A stretch of 64,000 nucleotides of DNA from Turnera subulata (GCA_028386065.3 JAKUCV010004798.1:182953-246952), one strand, 5' to 3'; counted from the first letter of the stretch, positions 11,729-23,699 are shown. Made by a program: numbers and translations. Notes: a model not told the origin generated them from the letters alone.

Positions 11729-12110
11729 TTCTCAGTCCTATCTGGTATTCATACTTGGTAATATAAAGATGACATCTTTTCAATCCTTCCTTTGATTCTC
11801 TTTTGTTTTTTGTTTCCTGCTAATCTCTCAGTAATTGCTTCTCTTCTTTTTCTTCTCATTCTCGCAATCCCAGAAAGATTTTAAGCAACATATCGATTCT
11901 CTCGTCCTTCTCCCCCCTTTACTTGCCTTAGTGCTCTTGCTTTTTAAGCATATATACCTATGCAATTGATTCACTGACATATTGCCTTTATTACCATTGA
12001 TTCAAACGAACTGCAGTGTATATGGCTGGAGTATATATAAGCCGTTGGTGAAAATCAAATAGCAGAGGAAGATATTAGTAAAAGAGAGAGAGAGAGAGAG
12101 AGATACATAC

Positions 12111-12184
12111 AGCTGCGGCATCACATAGTATCTGGAAACACCAGGACCGAAAGATTTGTTAAGAGCAGCTATAAAAGTAGACAA
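12111..12184 (-). pseudogene. possible captured exon, antisense in CACTA
   Basis: A 74-base minus-strand segment encodes LSTFIAALNKSFGPGVSRYY followed by VMPQL. It is bordered by an acceptor-like CTCTCTTAG and a donor-like GTATGTATC. Residue composition is that of a normal globular protein. A (GA)n run of about 20 bases lies beside it at 12083-12102. I do not recognise the parent gene. It may belong to the same captured locus as the frame at 11363-11728. Confidence 0.4.
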
Positions 12185-13218
12185 CTAAGAGAGTAACAAC
12201 AACAATAACACTTGATTGGTTTGTTGGGGTCTCCTTGCTTTGGGTAAGTCGTTTTCCATTATTAATGATGCAATTCCTCTTTTTTATTTTATTTTATTTT
12301 ATCTGACTTCTGTGTTTTGATTAGAGAAAAAAGAAGAAGATAAAGATAGTAGTACTAGTAGTAATCGGGGAAATACAATGAGACAAATTTGGCTCATCAC
12401 TTGTTAATATTAGTCTCCTTGTCCATTCAACTAACGCTTTCATCTTTTTTGCACATCCCCAGAACACACCACCTCTTGTTTTTTTTCCTTTTCTTTTTCA
12501 TAAATACCTTTCCCATGTGTTGATTGGTCCATCATTCTGCTTTTGGGTTTTCTTTAGATTAGTAGTAGTAGTAAGGAAAAATAACAGTATTACTAAAAAA
12601 AGGAATAAAGAAATTGGTGCTTAACTGATTTCTTCATTGATTCGATCCAACTTCCTTTGTCAGAAACTTCGGCTTCGCCAAATTTGATTCTTTATTTGCT
12701 TTGTACATTAAAGCGCGAGCACACTCACTGGACAGCTTGTATGTAATTAGACCACTTTCAAGTGGCCATGTCCCCATTTAGTTCTCTTTTGCCATTATTG
12801 AGGATGGGTTCTCACCCTTGTTGTTATTGTTGTTGTGGTGTAAGTGTTTGTTGGATTGGTGGTCATGGCTCTAATGGGTCGGTCATGGTCATGCCTTGAT
12901 GTTTTGATTTTAGTTGATTATGGTACCAGTGAATTGAGTTAAGTCATTAGAATGATTCATCTGCTAAGTTATAGTCTACCCTTCATACTCTTACAAAATT
13001 GCAATTACTTTATTGTGTTGCCAGCGGATGTGATGATTTTTTTTTTTTTAGGATGAGCAGATGTTATGATTTCTTTCTCTTTACTTATGCAGCAACAGCA
13101 TCCACATTATTTTCACATCCCAGTTACTTGATATCTGGTTATTCATCAGTAAGTCAACACCATCTATCTCTCTCTCTGCTCTGTTTTCTTGTTGAGTTTA
13201 TTTTTTCATGCTATTCAG

Positions 13219-13367
13219 CTGGATTAAACAGTTTTTGCGCCTACGACACATACAGGAAGCTGTTGCTTCGAATTTCCGGTAACGAGGAAACTACCAATTT
13301 TGAGCGGTTCATTGCTGGTGCAGCCGCTGGCATTACTGCAACTGTCCTCTGTTCGCCCCTTGACACG
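13219..13367 (+). pseudogene. captured mitochondrial-carrier exon (BTL-like) in CACTA
   Basis: The segment encodes CAYDTYRKLLLRISGNEETT, then NFERFIAGAAAGITATVLCS, ending PLDT at a GTGAGT splice donor. A CTATTCAG acceptor-like site precedes it. This closely resembles the middle of plant mitochondrial-carrier-family proteins of the BTL (Brittle1-like adenine nucleotide transporter) group, where SGNEETTNFERF runs into a transmembrane helix and a PxD carrier signature. In a complete protein the carrier exchanges nucleotides across an organelle inner membrane. Only this piece is present; I could not recognise the following carrier repeats downstream. It lies in the same direction as the transposase genes and about 900 bases before TNP2. 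Confidence 0.7.
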
Positions 13368-14298
13368 GTGAGTCAGAGCTTCAAGTTCTTAGTGCTGCTA
13401 TTGTTTTGCTTGGTTGGAGTGGGTTATATTTTTTTTTTGTTTTCTGTATGCTATAGTCGGAGCTAGTTGTTAGAAGCTGATAGAAGCAGCCACCTCTTTA
13501 TTCCCATCTCTCCTCTCCCTGTGTTTTTCTTTTTTCTTTTTTTTTCTGGTGGGCTACATTTAATCCGCATTTCTGTCATTGTAAGAGCACAATCAGATAT
13601 GGTTGAACTATTTCTTACCAGTTGAAATAAGAGACAGCAAGTAGCCAAAGACGGGTGCAGCATTTGGTTTACCTCCAAAGTACGCATTTTTCTTAGATTT
13701 TATGGCCATTTCTTTTTTTATTTACATTTCATAGCTGGCTAATTTTAACAGCTGCCATGTGAATAGGTTAGAATGTACATTTCTTGTAAGGTTTGTTAAA
13801 AATGACTTAATGTAACCATAGCAATTGAATGCCACCAATGGGCATGTTTATGTTTCTCTTTTCATGTGTATTTAAGCAATGGGCTCGTTATTCTCATTAA
13901 TTTACTTCCAATTTTTTTCTTTTGGGTTAGTGACTTACCTAAGTGATCTCTTGCATTCAGAGAAACGCAGCAGCAGTAGAAAGGATCACCATAAACCTCC
14001 TGGTATGTCATCCACCAATCACCCCATTTTATGCTCTAATTTTCTGACATTGCAATGCTCCTCCGAAACTTTACTCATCCCAAAATGAAAATAAAGTGAA
14101 GGCTTAATATATTCCGGATTGTGAATCTTCTGGTACGTTTGTTTGGTGGATGCTTGATATGAGCTGCTGAAAGTGTTTGTTTTTTTTTTGTTGAAGTTTC
14201 TGAAAGTATTTGTTTGCATCTGAATTATACTTTAGCAAAAAAAGAAAAGAAATGTGAATTATATGCTAAGAATTTTATGTAATGCTTTGTAGGGAGTA

Positions 14299-17200
14299 AT
14301 GTCTAGTAATCGAACATGGATGTACCGTAGGCTAAATAACGATGGTAGTCTCCATGATGAATTTAGAGCCGGTGTGGATAAGTTTTTGGACTTTGCTTTC
14401 TCTCAAACTGATTTGGTTAGCAAAGGAAAAGTTCGGTGTCCATGTAAGAGGTGTAAGAATAAAAAATTGTTTGGCCGAGATGATATACATATTCATCTAT
14501 GGACCAAAGGTTTTTTAGAAGATTATCACTGGTGGCATGCTCATGGAGAAAATTACAATGATTCAATACATGGTGGAGGAGCACATTGTGATGGTCATGA
14601 TAACCATAAGGCGTCCTCTAATATTACTAACGACATGAGGGGGATGATTTTTGACTTAGCTGGCCCTAATGCGACACATTTGCATAGTCCACATCAGCAA
14701 GAAGAGGATCCCAACTCGGAAGCACAAAGGTTCTATGATGCATTGGCAGCAAATAACACTCCTTTGTGGGATGGATGTGAAAGCCATAGTCAACTCTCTG
14801 CAGTTACTCGTATGTTGCATTGCAAGTCCCATTGCAAGTTATCGAATTACCAATATGATTTCACTACTGAAATGGTAATGGAAATGCTTCCGCCTGGGCA
14901 TCAGCTGGCATCCAACTACAATGCAACAAAGAAATTGGTAAAGAGTTCGGGGTTAAGTTATGAGAAGATCGAGATGTGCAAGAACTTCTGCATGTTGTTT
15001 TACAAGGAGACTTCTCACTTGCTAGAATGTTCTGTGTGTGAAGAACCACGGTATAAGCGAGAAGGTGCTAAGAAATTCATTCCCCACAAGGAGATGGTAT
15101 ACTTCCCACTAACCCCACGTCTTCAGAGATTGTTTATGGCAGAACCAACAGCAAAACACATGACGTGGCATGCTTTCAACCCTCCAGATGAAATAGGAAA
15201 AATGTGTCACCCAGCGCACAGCGAGGCTTGGAGACATTTTAATGAGAGGAACCCTCAGTTTGCAGCTGAACCAAGGAATGTACGGTTGGGTTTATGCACG
15301 GATGGGTTTAATCCATTCAGCTCAAACAGGAGATCGTATTCTTGTTGGCCGGTAATTACCACAGTGTATAATTTGCCCCCTGGCATGTGCATGAAGCCAT
15401 AATTTATTTTCCTTACTATGCTGATTCCTGGGCCCAAAAGTCCCTCTCGAAATATTGATGTTTGCTTAAGGCCATTTATTGATGAGTTGAAAATGTTGTG
15501 GGAATTTGGAGTTCAAACCTACGATAGAAGTAAGAAGCAGAACTTTCAAATGCGTGTAGCACTTTTATGGACCATTAATGATTTTCCTGTGTACGCTATG
15601 TTTTCTGGGTGGAGTACACATGGAAAGCTTGCTTGTCCATATTGTATGGAGAAGACAAAAGCATTCACTTTACCAGCAGGAGGCAAAACATCATTCTTTG
15701 ATTGTCATCGACGATTCTTACCAATGAATCATCCATTCAGGAATCAAAGGGACAATTTTTTGAAGAACAAAGTTGAGAAGGATGGTCCAATTGAATATCG
15801 TTCTGGTGAAGAGATCTATGCAACAGTGGTTAACCTTTCTCCTATCAAATTTGGGTTTCCTTTTGCCAAGGAAAACATTGCTGGTTTGGGTAGGACACAT
15901 AACTGGAAGAAAATAAGTATCTTTTTTGAGTTGGAGTATTGGAAGACCTTGCTGATCAGGCATAATTTAGACGTCATGCATATCGAAAAGAACGTTTTTG
16001 ACAATGTGTTCAACACTGTTATGAACATTAGTGGCAAAACAAAGGATAATTTTAAGTCGAGAAGGGACTTGGAGGAGTTTTGTGATCGCCCACGTCAATA
16101 CATATTTGAAGAGAATGGCAAGTCAATGATGCCACGAGCTCCTTATGCATTGCCAAGAGATGATCAACAATGTGTGTATAGGTGGTTGAAGAATTTGAAG
16201 TTACCAGATGGATATGCTTCCAACATTGCGAATAGTGTTAATTTGGAGGCTGGAACACTGTATGGATTGAAGTCTCATGACTGTCATATTCTTCTTGAGC
16301 GATTGATTCCTATTGCATTTCGCGGTTTGCTCCCACTTCCTATTTGGGAAGCATTGACAGAATTAAGCTTCTACTTCAAAGATTTGTGTTCTACTGTTCT
16401 TCACGTTGAACACATGGAGTTGTTAGAGAAGCAGATTGTGGAGATCTTGTGCAAATTGGAGAAGATATTTCCACCAAGCTTCTTTGATTCTATGGAGCAT
16501 ATAACAATGCATACCGCATTTGAGGCTAGAATTGCCGGTCCAGTTCAATACCGCTGGATGTACCCCTTTGAAAGGTAAATAATAATTTTCTTAATCTACA
16601 ATATTAAAGGTATTACAAGTTCGTGAACATATTTTCCATATGCAGATATATATTTTATTTGAAGAACATGGTACGAAACAAGTCTGCAGTGGAAGGATCT
16701 ATCATGAATGCTTACCTTATGGACGAAATATCTTGGTTTTGCACTTATTATTTCAAGGATGAAATTCAAGCAAAGATACGTAGGCATCCCAGAAATGATG
16801 ATGGGGAGAAAGGAGTTGTAATCACAGTCCACTCTCGATCTTTAATCATCCTGGGCGTCCTCTACGAGATGTAGGGACTACCAAGCAATTGTCGGAGAAA
16901 GAGATGGGATTGATATCTAGATATATTTTGTTGAACTGTACTGAAATCACACCTTATCTAGAGTAAGTAATTCCTTAATACTTAGTTATCTTATCATAGC
17001 CTTAGGTTTTTTCTTGGTAACTTACCCATATATTGTATAGGGTCTTTGAGACAACTGTGAGAAGACAATTTCCAAATATTACTGAAAATGCAATGGAGGT
17101 ACAACGAAACGAAAACTTTGCTCCTTGGTTGGTAAATTGGGTGAGGTTCTTTTCTGATATTTTAGGATATCACGTATTTAGTCAAATTATATAATTCTTT

Positions 17201-18044
17201 GTTTTAAGAATGTAACTACGGTCTGTTTATGTAGATGCGAAAATATCAGCATCATGAGAACTATGATAAGCGCATACAACATCTTGCATATGGTCCAGGG
17301 CATGATGCGATATCATACAAAGGATACTATGTAAACGGTTACAAGTTTGAAGTTAAAAACACATCTGAGCATAAGGCAACATTAAACTACGGTGTTTGTG
17401 TGAAAGGAAGTACTCACGGTGGTGCTGAAGGTGACTACTATGGAGTAATTAAAGAGATCTTAGAGGTGGAATATCTTCGAGATGTAGATGGAGATGGAGA
17501 TGGGAAAGGGGATAAAGTGGTAGTGTTCAACTGTGATTGGTATGACACAAGGCACACTTCAAGGGCAATGAGAGTACATAGGTCTGGGTTAGTTGATATC
17601 AGGCATGCGCAAAAGTTGTACACCAACGACACCTATGTACTTGCCGAACAATGTCATCAAGTGTACTTTTGTCCATATGCTGCTGGATCTTTAAGTGACC
17701 GGGTAGCAGTGTGCAAAACAAGTCCAAAACAAAGATATAATGTACCCACCATGCCTTTGCAAAGTAATGGAGATCAAGAAGAACCATTTCAGCAAATGGA
17801 ATCTGAACAACCTCTAAATGTCCAAGTTTCTGATAGAAATGATGCGGATACTCACATTTTGAATGATTTATATGATGTTGCTATAGTTGAAGAGCATGAA
17901 ATTGCATCCTTAGGCATGGTTGTTGATAGTGAGGATGAGAGTGAGGAAGAACAATTAGCTGATGAAGAAGAATTTATGCAACATATGGTAGAGAACTTTG
18001 ATGAACCATTATATACAATTCATAGTGACGATGATATATGGTAA
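14299..18044 (+). pseudogene. TNP2/TNPD-type CACTA transposase, one stop and one frameshift
   Basis: The first exon (14299-16574) starts MSSNRTWMYRRLNNDG, the transposase-associated domain with its CPCKRCKN zinc-binding motif. The Transposase_21 core follows (LLWTINDFPVYAMFSGWSTH, RHNLDVMHIEKNVFDNV), then DUF4218 to MYPFER. One in-frame TAA at 15400-15402 interrupts CMKP-FIFLTMLIPGP. Introns with GT-AG borders follow after 16574, 16962 and about 17140. A frameshift near 16825 breaks exon 2. The last exon (17235-18044) carries DUF4216 (GDYYGVIKEILEVEYL, VFNCDWYDT) and an acidic tail. The protein normally cuts and joins the element ends in the nucleus. It is damaged but otherwise nearly complete. 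Confidence 0.9.
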
Positions 18045-18208
18045 GTTTAGATTTGCACTTGAGTTATAGACATGTGTTAATGCATATTATTATGTTGCTG
18101 CAATGACATATTTCATGGCCTTAAAAATCTATTTGAAGTGAGAATTAGTTAGTATTTTGCAGAATTAGTTATCCAAGTTTCCAACATCTTGTTTATCGCA
18201 TGTGCAGA

Positions 18209-21200
18209 TATGGAAAGACAAAGCAACGAGAACAATCAATCTGATGCTTACCGTCCTCAACTAGAGCATTTAATGACTGATCATGACGCTTTTGGGACAG
18301 CCATGGGTTTAGAAAATCAAAGAGTTGAAGAAAATGACAGAGAAGAAGCTGCAGGTTATGACCATGCCTCTAATCAAGGAGATGTCGATGCTGTATCTGT
18401 TCAAGGAAGCGCACGAGATGAGCAAACAAATAATAATGGAAAGGAGCATCTCCCTATCGATAAAGAAAAAACAGTGTACGTAATTATTATCACAAAAATA
18501 GGAATTTGTTAAGTATTTTGCATGTATTAGTTAGAGTTGAGCCACTTAGAATATTATCTGATTTCTGCTTTACATTCTCTTATCTCTGTGTTTTTCAATG
18601 AACTAGTTGAATGATTGTGTGTGCCTAGCCACATTCGATTGTTGCTGAACAAAATTGAAGTTACTCAGTTTGTTCTTGTGGTACAATGCCTCTCTGTGGG
18701 ATTGAGTTCTGGGTTGTTTCTTTGTTATGATTTGACATTTTTAGCATGTCAAAGCATTCTGTAAGTGCATGCAGGATAGTGGAATGACATGTTAAAGTAT
18801 TCTGTATGTGCATGTATGTTAAAGCATTCTGCTTCTAATTACCCTTGCTTAACTTTTTTCTTTTTGTTTCCATTTCAATAGATAATGCATCCTTTTGATT
18901 CTTGGCCAATTAAAATATGTCAGCAGCTTATGGGAGACATATATATGCCATCTACATGTATTAAATTAAAATCTGTCATGGAGTACCAAATGCTATTGTG
19001 TACTCGTTAAAATTCATGTACAAACTCCTCCATAATTCATAAATTTGTGACTCTCATACATTACGAAAATTTGCAGGTTTGTTAATCCTCAACATAATCG
19101 TAAGATAACTAAGGACATAAAGAATTTTTACAAGGAAGCATGGCTGAAATGGGAACTAGTGGATAAGGATGTGCGTTATGCACTTTGGAAGAAATTTGAG
19201 GTTGGTTTCAGTTTCGTCATCTTTAAATGCAAATTTTTGTCAATACATGTCTTAAACTAATTTATGATTATGAAAATTGTAGTTTCGTCATCTTTAAATG
19301 CAAATTTTGGTCAATACATGTCTTAAACTAATTTATGATTATGCAAATTGTAGGGTAGACATTATTGGGATGCTTCAATCACCACTGAAGAGGTTCATTC
19401 TATATATACAAGTACAGCAGCTGCAAAATTGAGTAGCAACTTATATCATGCAAGGAAAAACGCAGAAGAAAAGTCAAAAAAGAAAGAGCCACATGACATT
19501 AAGGAGCATGGTCCTGCTTGGATTCCTAAAGCTGCATGGGTTCAACTTTGTGAACATTGGGCTACTGAAGAATGGAAGAAAAAATCAGCCACCAATAGTG
19601 CAAACCGTCTTTCCCAAAAAAATGGAACATTAGCCAGACATTCAGCAGGCTCTAACTCATTTAAGACCTTGAAGCATAAGTTGGTAAGCTAAAGAATATA
19701 TCTTCCACATTGTTACTTGAGTACATAATGATCTTTCTACTTTTATATATATTTATTTTTTCCCTTTCAGGAGCGAGATAAAGGCAAGGAAATCACACAA
19801 ATTGAGTTGTTTGATGAAACCCATAAAAGGAAGAGTGATGGAGAATATCTAGATCCTAAGATTAAAACAATCAAGGTAAGTAATTTGCTCCCTCCTTATT
19901 TCCTTTTTCGGTTTCTCTATTTATTAATAGAATAACTTTCCACACATAATTTTTGAGATGATAAAAGTTCCCATTATATGTATTGTTTGGCTTTAAATTT
20001 TGGGTGTTGGTCATAAGTATTCTAGATGTTTTTGTTCCAGAAGAAGCAGTCGCTTTCCACAGTTGATTTCCCTCCTTAAACCACTTAACCACTTGGACAT
20101 ACATAGTCAACAGAACTTCAAAGAATGCATACTCAATGCACACGTGTCATTCATTTATATAATTGAATTCATATACTAATAATACACTTGCGTGATGTTT
20201 AATAATTCTATTTTATCGTGTACATCCACTCTGAACACATAACATTGTGTAAAAGAATATGTGTATACAAAAGAATACGGGTTGGAATCCACCCATGCTA
20301 AACATTACCAAATTGAATCTATTCACTGTTACTGATATTGGGGGAACCCGAGTATTAGGAGGAGGAGTGTTTAGGGACTCAAATGGGGATTGGCTGTTAG
20401 GATTTTGCACATGTTAGGATTTTGCACAAATAAGGCTCCATGTAATGGTTTCTAGGCAGATATGGCCTTAATTTTGCAGGGTATGCATGTGGCTCAGAAC
20501 CAAGGCTATCAGCATATGATAGTGGAAACCGAAGCAATGGCAGTTTTGAATTCGATTGAGGATGATGTCTTCTGGAATTAGGATTTTGGAAAATTGATGA
20601 AAGAAATCAAGGCCTTACAGGCACACTTTTTTCCTGTGATTTTGCTTTTGTAGAGATGTAGCTAACTCAGTGGCCCGTAGTAAGAAATCAAGGCCTAAAC
20701 ACTCCTCCTCCTAATACTCCTCCTCCTAAACCCGTATTCTTTTGTTCCTGCCAGGAAGTAAGTCCCATATGTACAACAGAGTGAATGCACAGAATGTGTT
20801 TTTTTTCTTAGCATTCCAAGAAATGTGAATTATGCCATGTTTTTTACATGGCTGTTAACTGCTATGAATTATAATTAGTGCATATGGCTGTTCCTGCCAG
20901 CAAGTAACTAAATGCTCTCATGCACAGAATTTGTTTGCATTTGAATTGTACTTTAGTATAAAGAGAAATGTGAATCATGTATTTGTTTTACATGGCTGTT
21001 AAATGTTTTGCTTTTCTTTGTGCTTTGTTGTAGGATAAATATATTGAAGGGCTGAAATCCAAATATGGGGAGGATTTATCAAATGCCCCATCTATTGATC
21101 GTTCGTTATGGTTGGATTCTGTTGGAGGTATCAAAAAGGGTAGAGTGTTTGGGTCTGGAGAGCCAAGTAGGAAGTTTACATAATCAATATATTCTAATGG

Positions 21201-21756
21201 TTCTGTAACTTCACTAAAGGCTGTTGGAGAGGAGCCATTTGAAGTTATTGTTCAGCGGGAGATTAATGCAGTCAAGGAACAACTGCTGGATACTATCAAG
21301 GAGCAGATAGTGGACACGGTAAAAGACACCGTCAAGTGTCAAATTTCAGACACAATAAGGTCTGAAATGAGCGAACACTTTGGGCAGATGATGCAGATGT
21401 TTTTAGCTCAAATGAACCCGCAGTTTCGGGCCCCTGAATATGTAACACGACCAGTGGTGATGCCTTGTGGAACTCGCCCTCTTGAGCAGCAGCAGTGGAC
21501 AAACCTTCCATTTGGTCACTTGTCTTTTACTGGGCAGCAACAAATAATGCCTACTGTAGGTGCTTCTTCATCACAGCCATGGCAACAAGCAGTTTCAAGC
21601 TCAATGCCAACTTTTCCGAGTGTCTCTACAGCTGCTCCTCCAATTGATCAACCAACATATGTCAATTTTCCCAACTCTATCCCAATGCCAAGTGGTCCTC
21701 CACCTCGTCCTACTTCGAAGAACAATTCTGCAGGTTCTCACCAATCAACACATTGA
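18209..21756 (+). pseudogene. TNPA-type CACTA protein (Transposase_24), one in-frame stop
   Basis: Exons inferred from frames and GT-AG sites are about 18209-18478, 19078-19200, 19355-19683, 19771-19874 and 21034-21756. Together they give the plant Transposase_24 pattern: FVNPQHNRKITKDIKNFYKE, YWDASITTEEV, HGPAWIPKAAWVQLCEHWAT, IELFDETHKRK, DKYIEGLKSKYGEDL. A C-terminal region follows with a predicted amphipathic helix and a Pro/Ser/Gln-rich tail. A TAA at 21181-21183 lies in frame after SGEPSRKFT and truncates the tail. TNPA-type proteins bind the subterminal repeats and bring the element ends together. The start and first exon are uncertain. Confidence 0.8.
19210..19351. repeat. 71-bp tandem duplication in a TNPA intron
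   Basis: The segment starting AGTTTCGTCATCTTTAAATG is present twice in tandem, 19210-19280 and 19281-19351, with only two or three differences. The duplicated unit includes the AAATTGTAG acceptor region, so the intron may offer two alternative acceptors. Confidence 0.9.
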
Positions 21757-22049
21757 TTTATTAACTTGTATTATTATGTTGTCTTTGTGGCTTAACGTTT
21801 TATTTCACTAAGGCAAGGAACTTGGTGCCTGCATGTATTTGTGTTGAGAATTTCAAATTATTTAGAACAATGTCAGATTGTATGTTGATTTTGATTAATT
21901 AAGGTGTTGAATGTTTGCATTTATTCTATTCTTAGTTTTTGGGTTCAATATTCAACTTTCTAGTGTTTCTGGGTTCATATTTATGTTTTGGTGTTTCTGG
22001 GTTTTGGGTTTGGTTTCATGCGTTTATTTTTTTTAAATTTATTTATTTT

Positions 22050-22429
22050 TACTTACCGGATGCTTACGGATTTGTTACCACAAATGATTGTAAGTAGAGT
22101 TTCTTTCTTACCAATTACTTACAATTTCCTTACGGAAATATGTATCCACGAATGGGGCCCACTGATTGTTTTGTTATGGAACACTTACCATTTCCTTACG
22201 GGTAAATGCCGTTAGGAACGCGTTCTAACCGTGTACTTACAGAATCCTTACGGATGGGAATTTACTTACGAACGGTTTGCTTACGGATGGTACCCGTAAG
22301 GAAACGGAAAGCAAACAGTAAGAAACGTTTTTCCCGTAAGGAGTTCGTAACCAATTGGTAAGAAAACATGTTTTTCTTACCAATTGCTTACGGGAAGGTG
22401 CCCAAAAAACGGGCTAGAAATCGGTAGTG
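22050..22429. promoter_or_regulatory. right CACTA end with subterminal CTTACGG repeats
   Basis: From about 22055 to 22395 there are more than ten CTTACGG/CCGTAAG-type motifs in both orientations. Variants such as CTTACCAATTGCTTACGG mirror those at the left end. They sit just inside the terminal inverted repeat and are the likely binding region for the TNPA-type protein. Confidence 0.75.
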
Positions 22430-22879
22430 TTAGCCGACCACTCAACTCTGAAGGTAATGACCGGTCCAAAGCCGGCTCCTCGGGTAACTGCCCGATGTCC
22501 GAACCTTGATACAGTAGACTACGGCGCGACGAACGGGACAAGGCGGTGACACGATCGGGAGCGAGGGCGGCACTGCTGTCGGGGCGAGACACGGCGGCGT
22601 CGTGTGCAGTGGTGGCGTCTTGCAGCATCGAGCAAAGCGGAAGGCGGAGCTGCAGGATTCGGCGGTGGCACGGGATCGGAGGCGGACGAGGGTGGCGTTC
22701 CGGATGAGGCGACGCATCCGGGCTGGCGGCTACCGTGGATCGTGTTGGCGTGTCCAGCAGCGGCATCGCGATGGAGGCGACGGTGGAGGCGCGCGACAGG
22801 AAGAAGATTTGCTGGTGGTGCTGGTCGGTGGTCGAGGTGGCAGGCTGCAGGGGTGGCTCACGGTGGTCTCGGGTTTCCT

Positions 22880-23172
22880 TCTTCTTTTTTTTTCTTTTCA
22901 TTTTTCTATTTTCTTTCTTTTTTCCTATTTTTCCGATTTTTTTTTTTTTTTCCAGTAATTTTCTTTCTTTTTTTCTTTTCTTTTTTTTTAATTTCTTCTC
23001 CCTTCTCTCCATTTTTGTTTTTTTTTTTCTGTTTCTTTTTTTTTCATTCTTTTCTCTTTTTTTTCTTCTTTTCTTTTTTTTTCTCTTTTTTTTTTCTTTT
23101 CCTCTCTTTTTCTTTTTCCTCTCCATTCTTCCTCTCCTCCTCCTCTCCTGGTTTCTTCTTCTTCTTCTTCTT
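22880..23172. repeat. long T/C-rich pyrimidine tract
   Basis: Nearly 300 bases of T with interspersed C on the plus strand, ending in (CTT)n. The open frames across it on both strands (poly-Phe/Ser or poly-Lys/Glu) are low-complexity artefacts. It lies within the split solo LTR, right of the CACTA insertion. Confidence 0.9.
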
Positions 23173-23510
23173 TTATAACCGATGAATTACTACGCATCAT
23201 GTGATTCCTTAATAATGCAGTTTGTCTGCATTATTAAGCGAGTCCGGTCTGGACCAGAAAATAACTGATACTCCCTTAGTTATTTTCCGGTGTGATTTTT
23301 CTGAGAATTCCGGGACCCGAGAAAATACCAACTTAGGTCCGAAAAATCCACGAAGAAATCATGAGCGCGGGAAAACTCTCGGTTTCGAAAAAACGACGTC
23401 CGATTTACCTTGAATTAATTACCCAAGATTAATTCAACAGTAAATCACGGTAAAAAGACTTTTACAGTCCCGGTAAAAATCCAAATTTTTACCCGGACTA
23501 TTACAGATAT

Positions 23511-23699
23511 AAATAATACTAAATTATAATTATTTTCTTGTTAAATATATTTTTAAAATCATATTTTTATTATTATAAGTGCATTTATAAATATTTTAAA
23601 TATTTTTCATACATTGTGTAGTATTACGATACATGAGGTTTTACTTCTAGCAAAAATTTCTGGCTTCGTGGTTATCATAATGCAATAATGTCATAATAT
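23511..23699. other. AT-rich spacer
   Basis: Short AT-rich sequence between the solo LTR and the next copia element. I see nothing coding in it. Confidence 0.5.

Larger units (their letters stand above)
11007..22429 (+). mobile_element. CACTA (En/Spm) DNA transposon, 11.4 kb, two genes
   Basis: The ends are CACTACTAATTTCTGGCCCG at 11007 and its imperfect inverse at 22429 (reverse complement CACTACCGATTTCTAGCCCG). They are flanked by a 3-base duplication, TTA at 11004-11006 and 22430-22432. Just inside both ends lie dense CTTACGG/CCGTAAG motifs. The element contains a TNP2/TNPD-type transposase gene (14299-18044) and a TNPA-type gene (18209-21756), both in the plus direction, preceded by about 3 kb holding host-like fragments. 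Each gene has lost its frame at only one or two points, so the element looks recently inactivated and might still be moved by related active copies. Confidence 0.93.
9495..23505 (-). repeat. solo LTR (about 2.6 kb), split by a CACTA element
   Basis: The outer ends are TGAAACGCC at 9495 and CTATTACA at 23505. They are flanked by identical 5-base duplications, GATAT at 9490-9494 and 23506-23510. Removing the CACTA element and one TTA leaves 2585 bases starting TG and ending CA, with no primer site or coding region. That fits a solo LTR left by recombination. On the minus strand the end reads GGGTCGGGGCGTTTCA, a style seen in Tekay/Del-type chromoviruses; that family assignment is an inference. 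Inside are a 27-base minisatellite (10106-10317) and a long pyrimidine tract (22880-23172). Confidence 0.7.

Noticed and set aside
13947..14005. Continuation of the captured carrier gene (LHSEKRSSSRKDHHKPPG)
   Set aside because: Does not match the carrier family at the expected position; could be another captured piece, but support is too thin.
22377..23200. Long frames rich in Lys/Glu (minus) or Phe/Ser (plus)
   Set aside because: Low-complexity pyrimidine tract plus GC-rich LTR sequence; no domain and inconsistent codon use.
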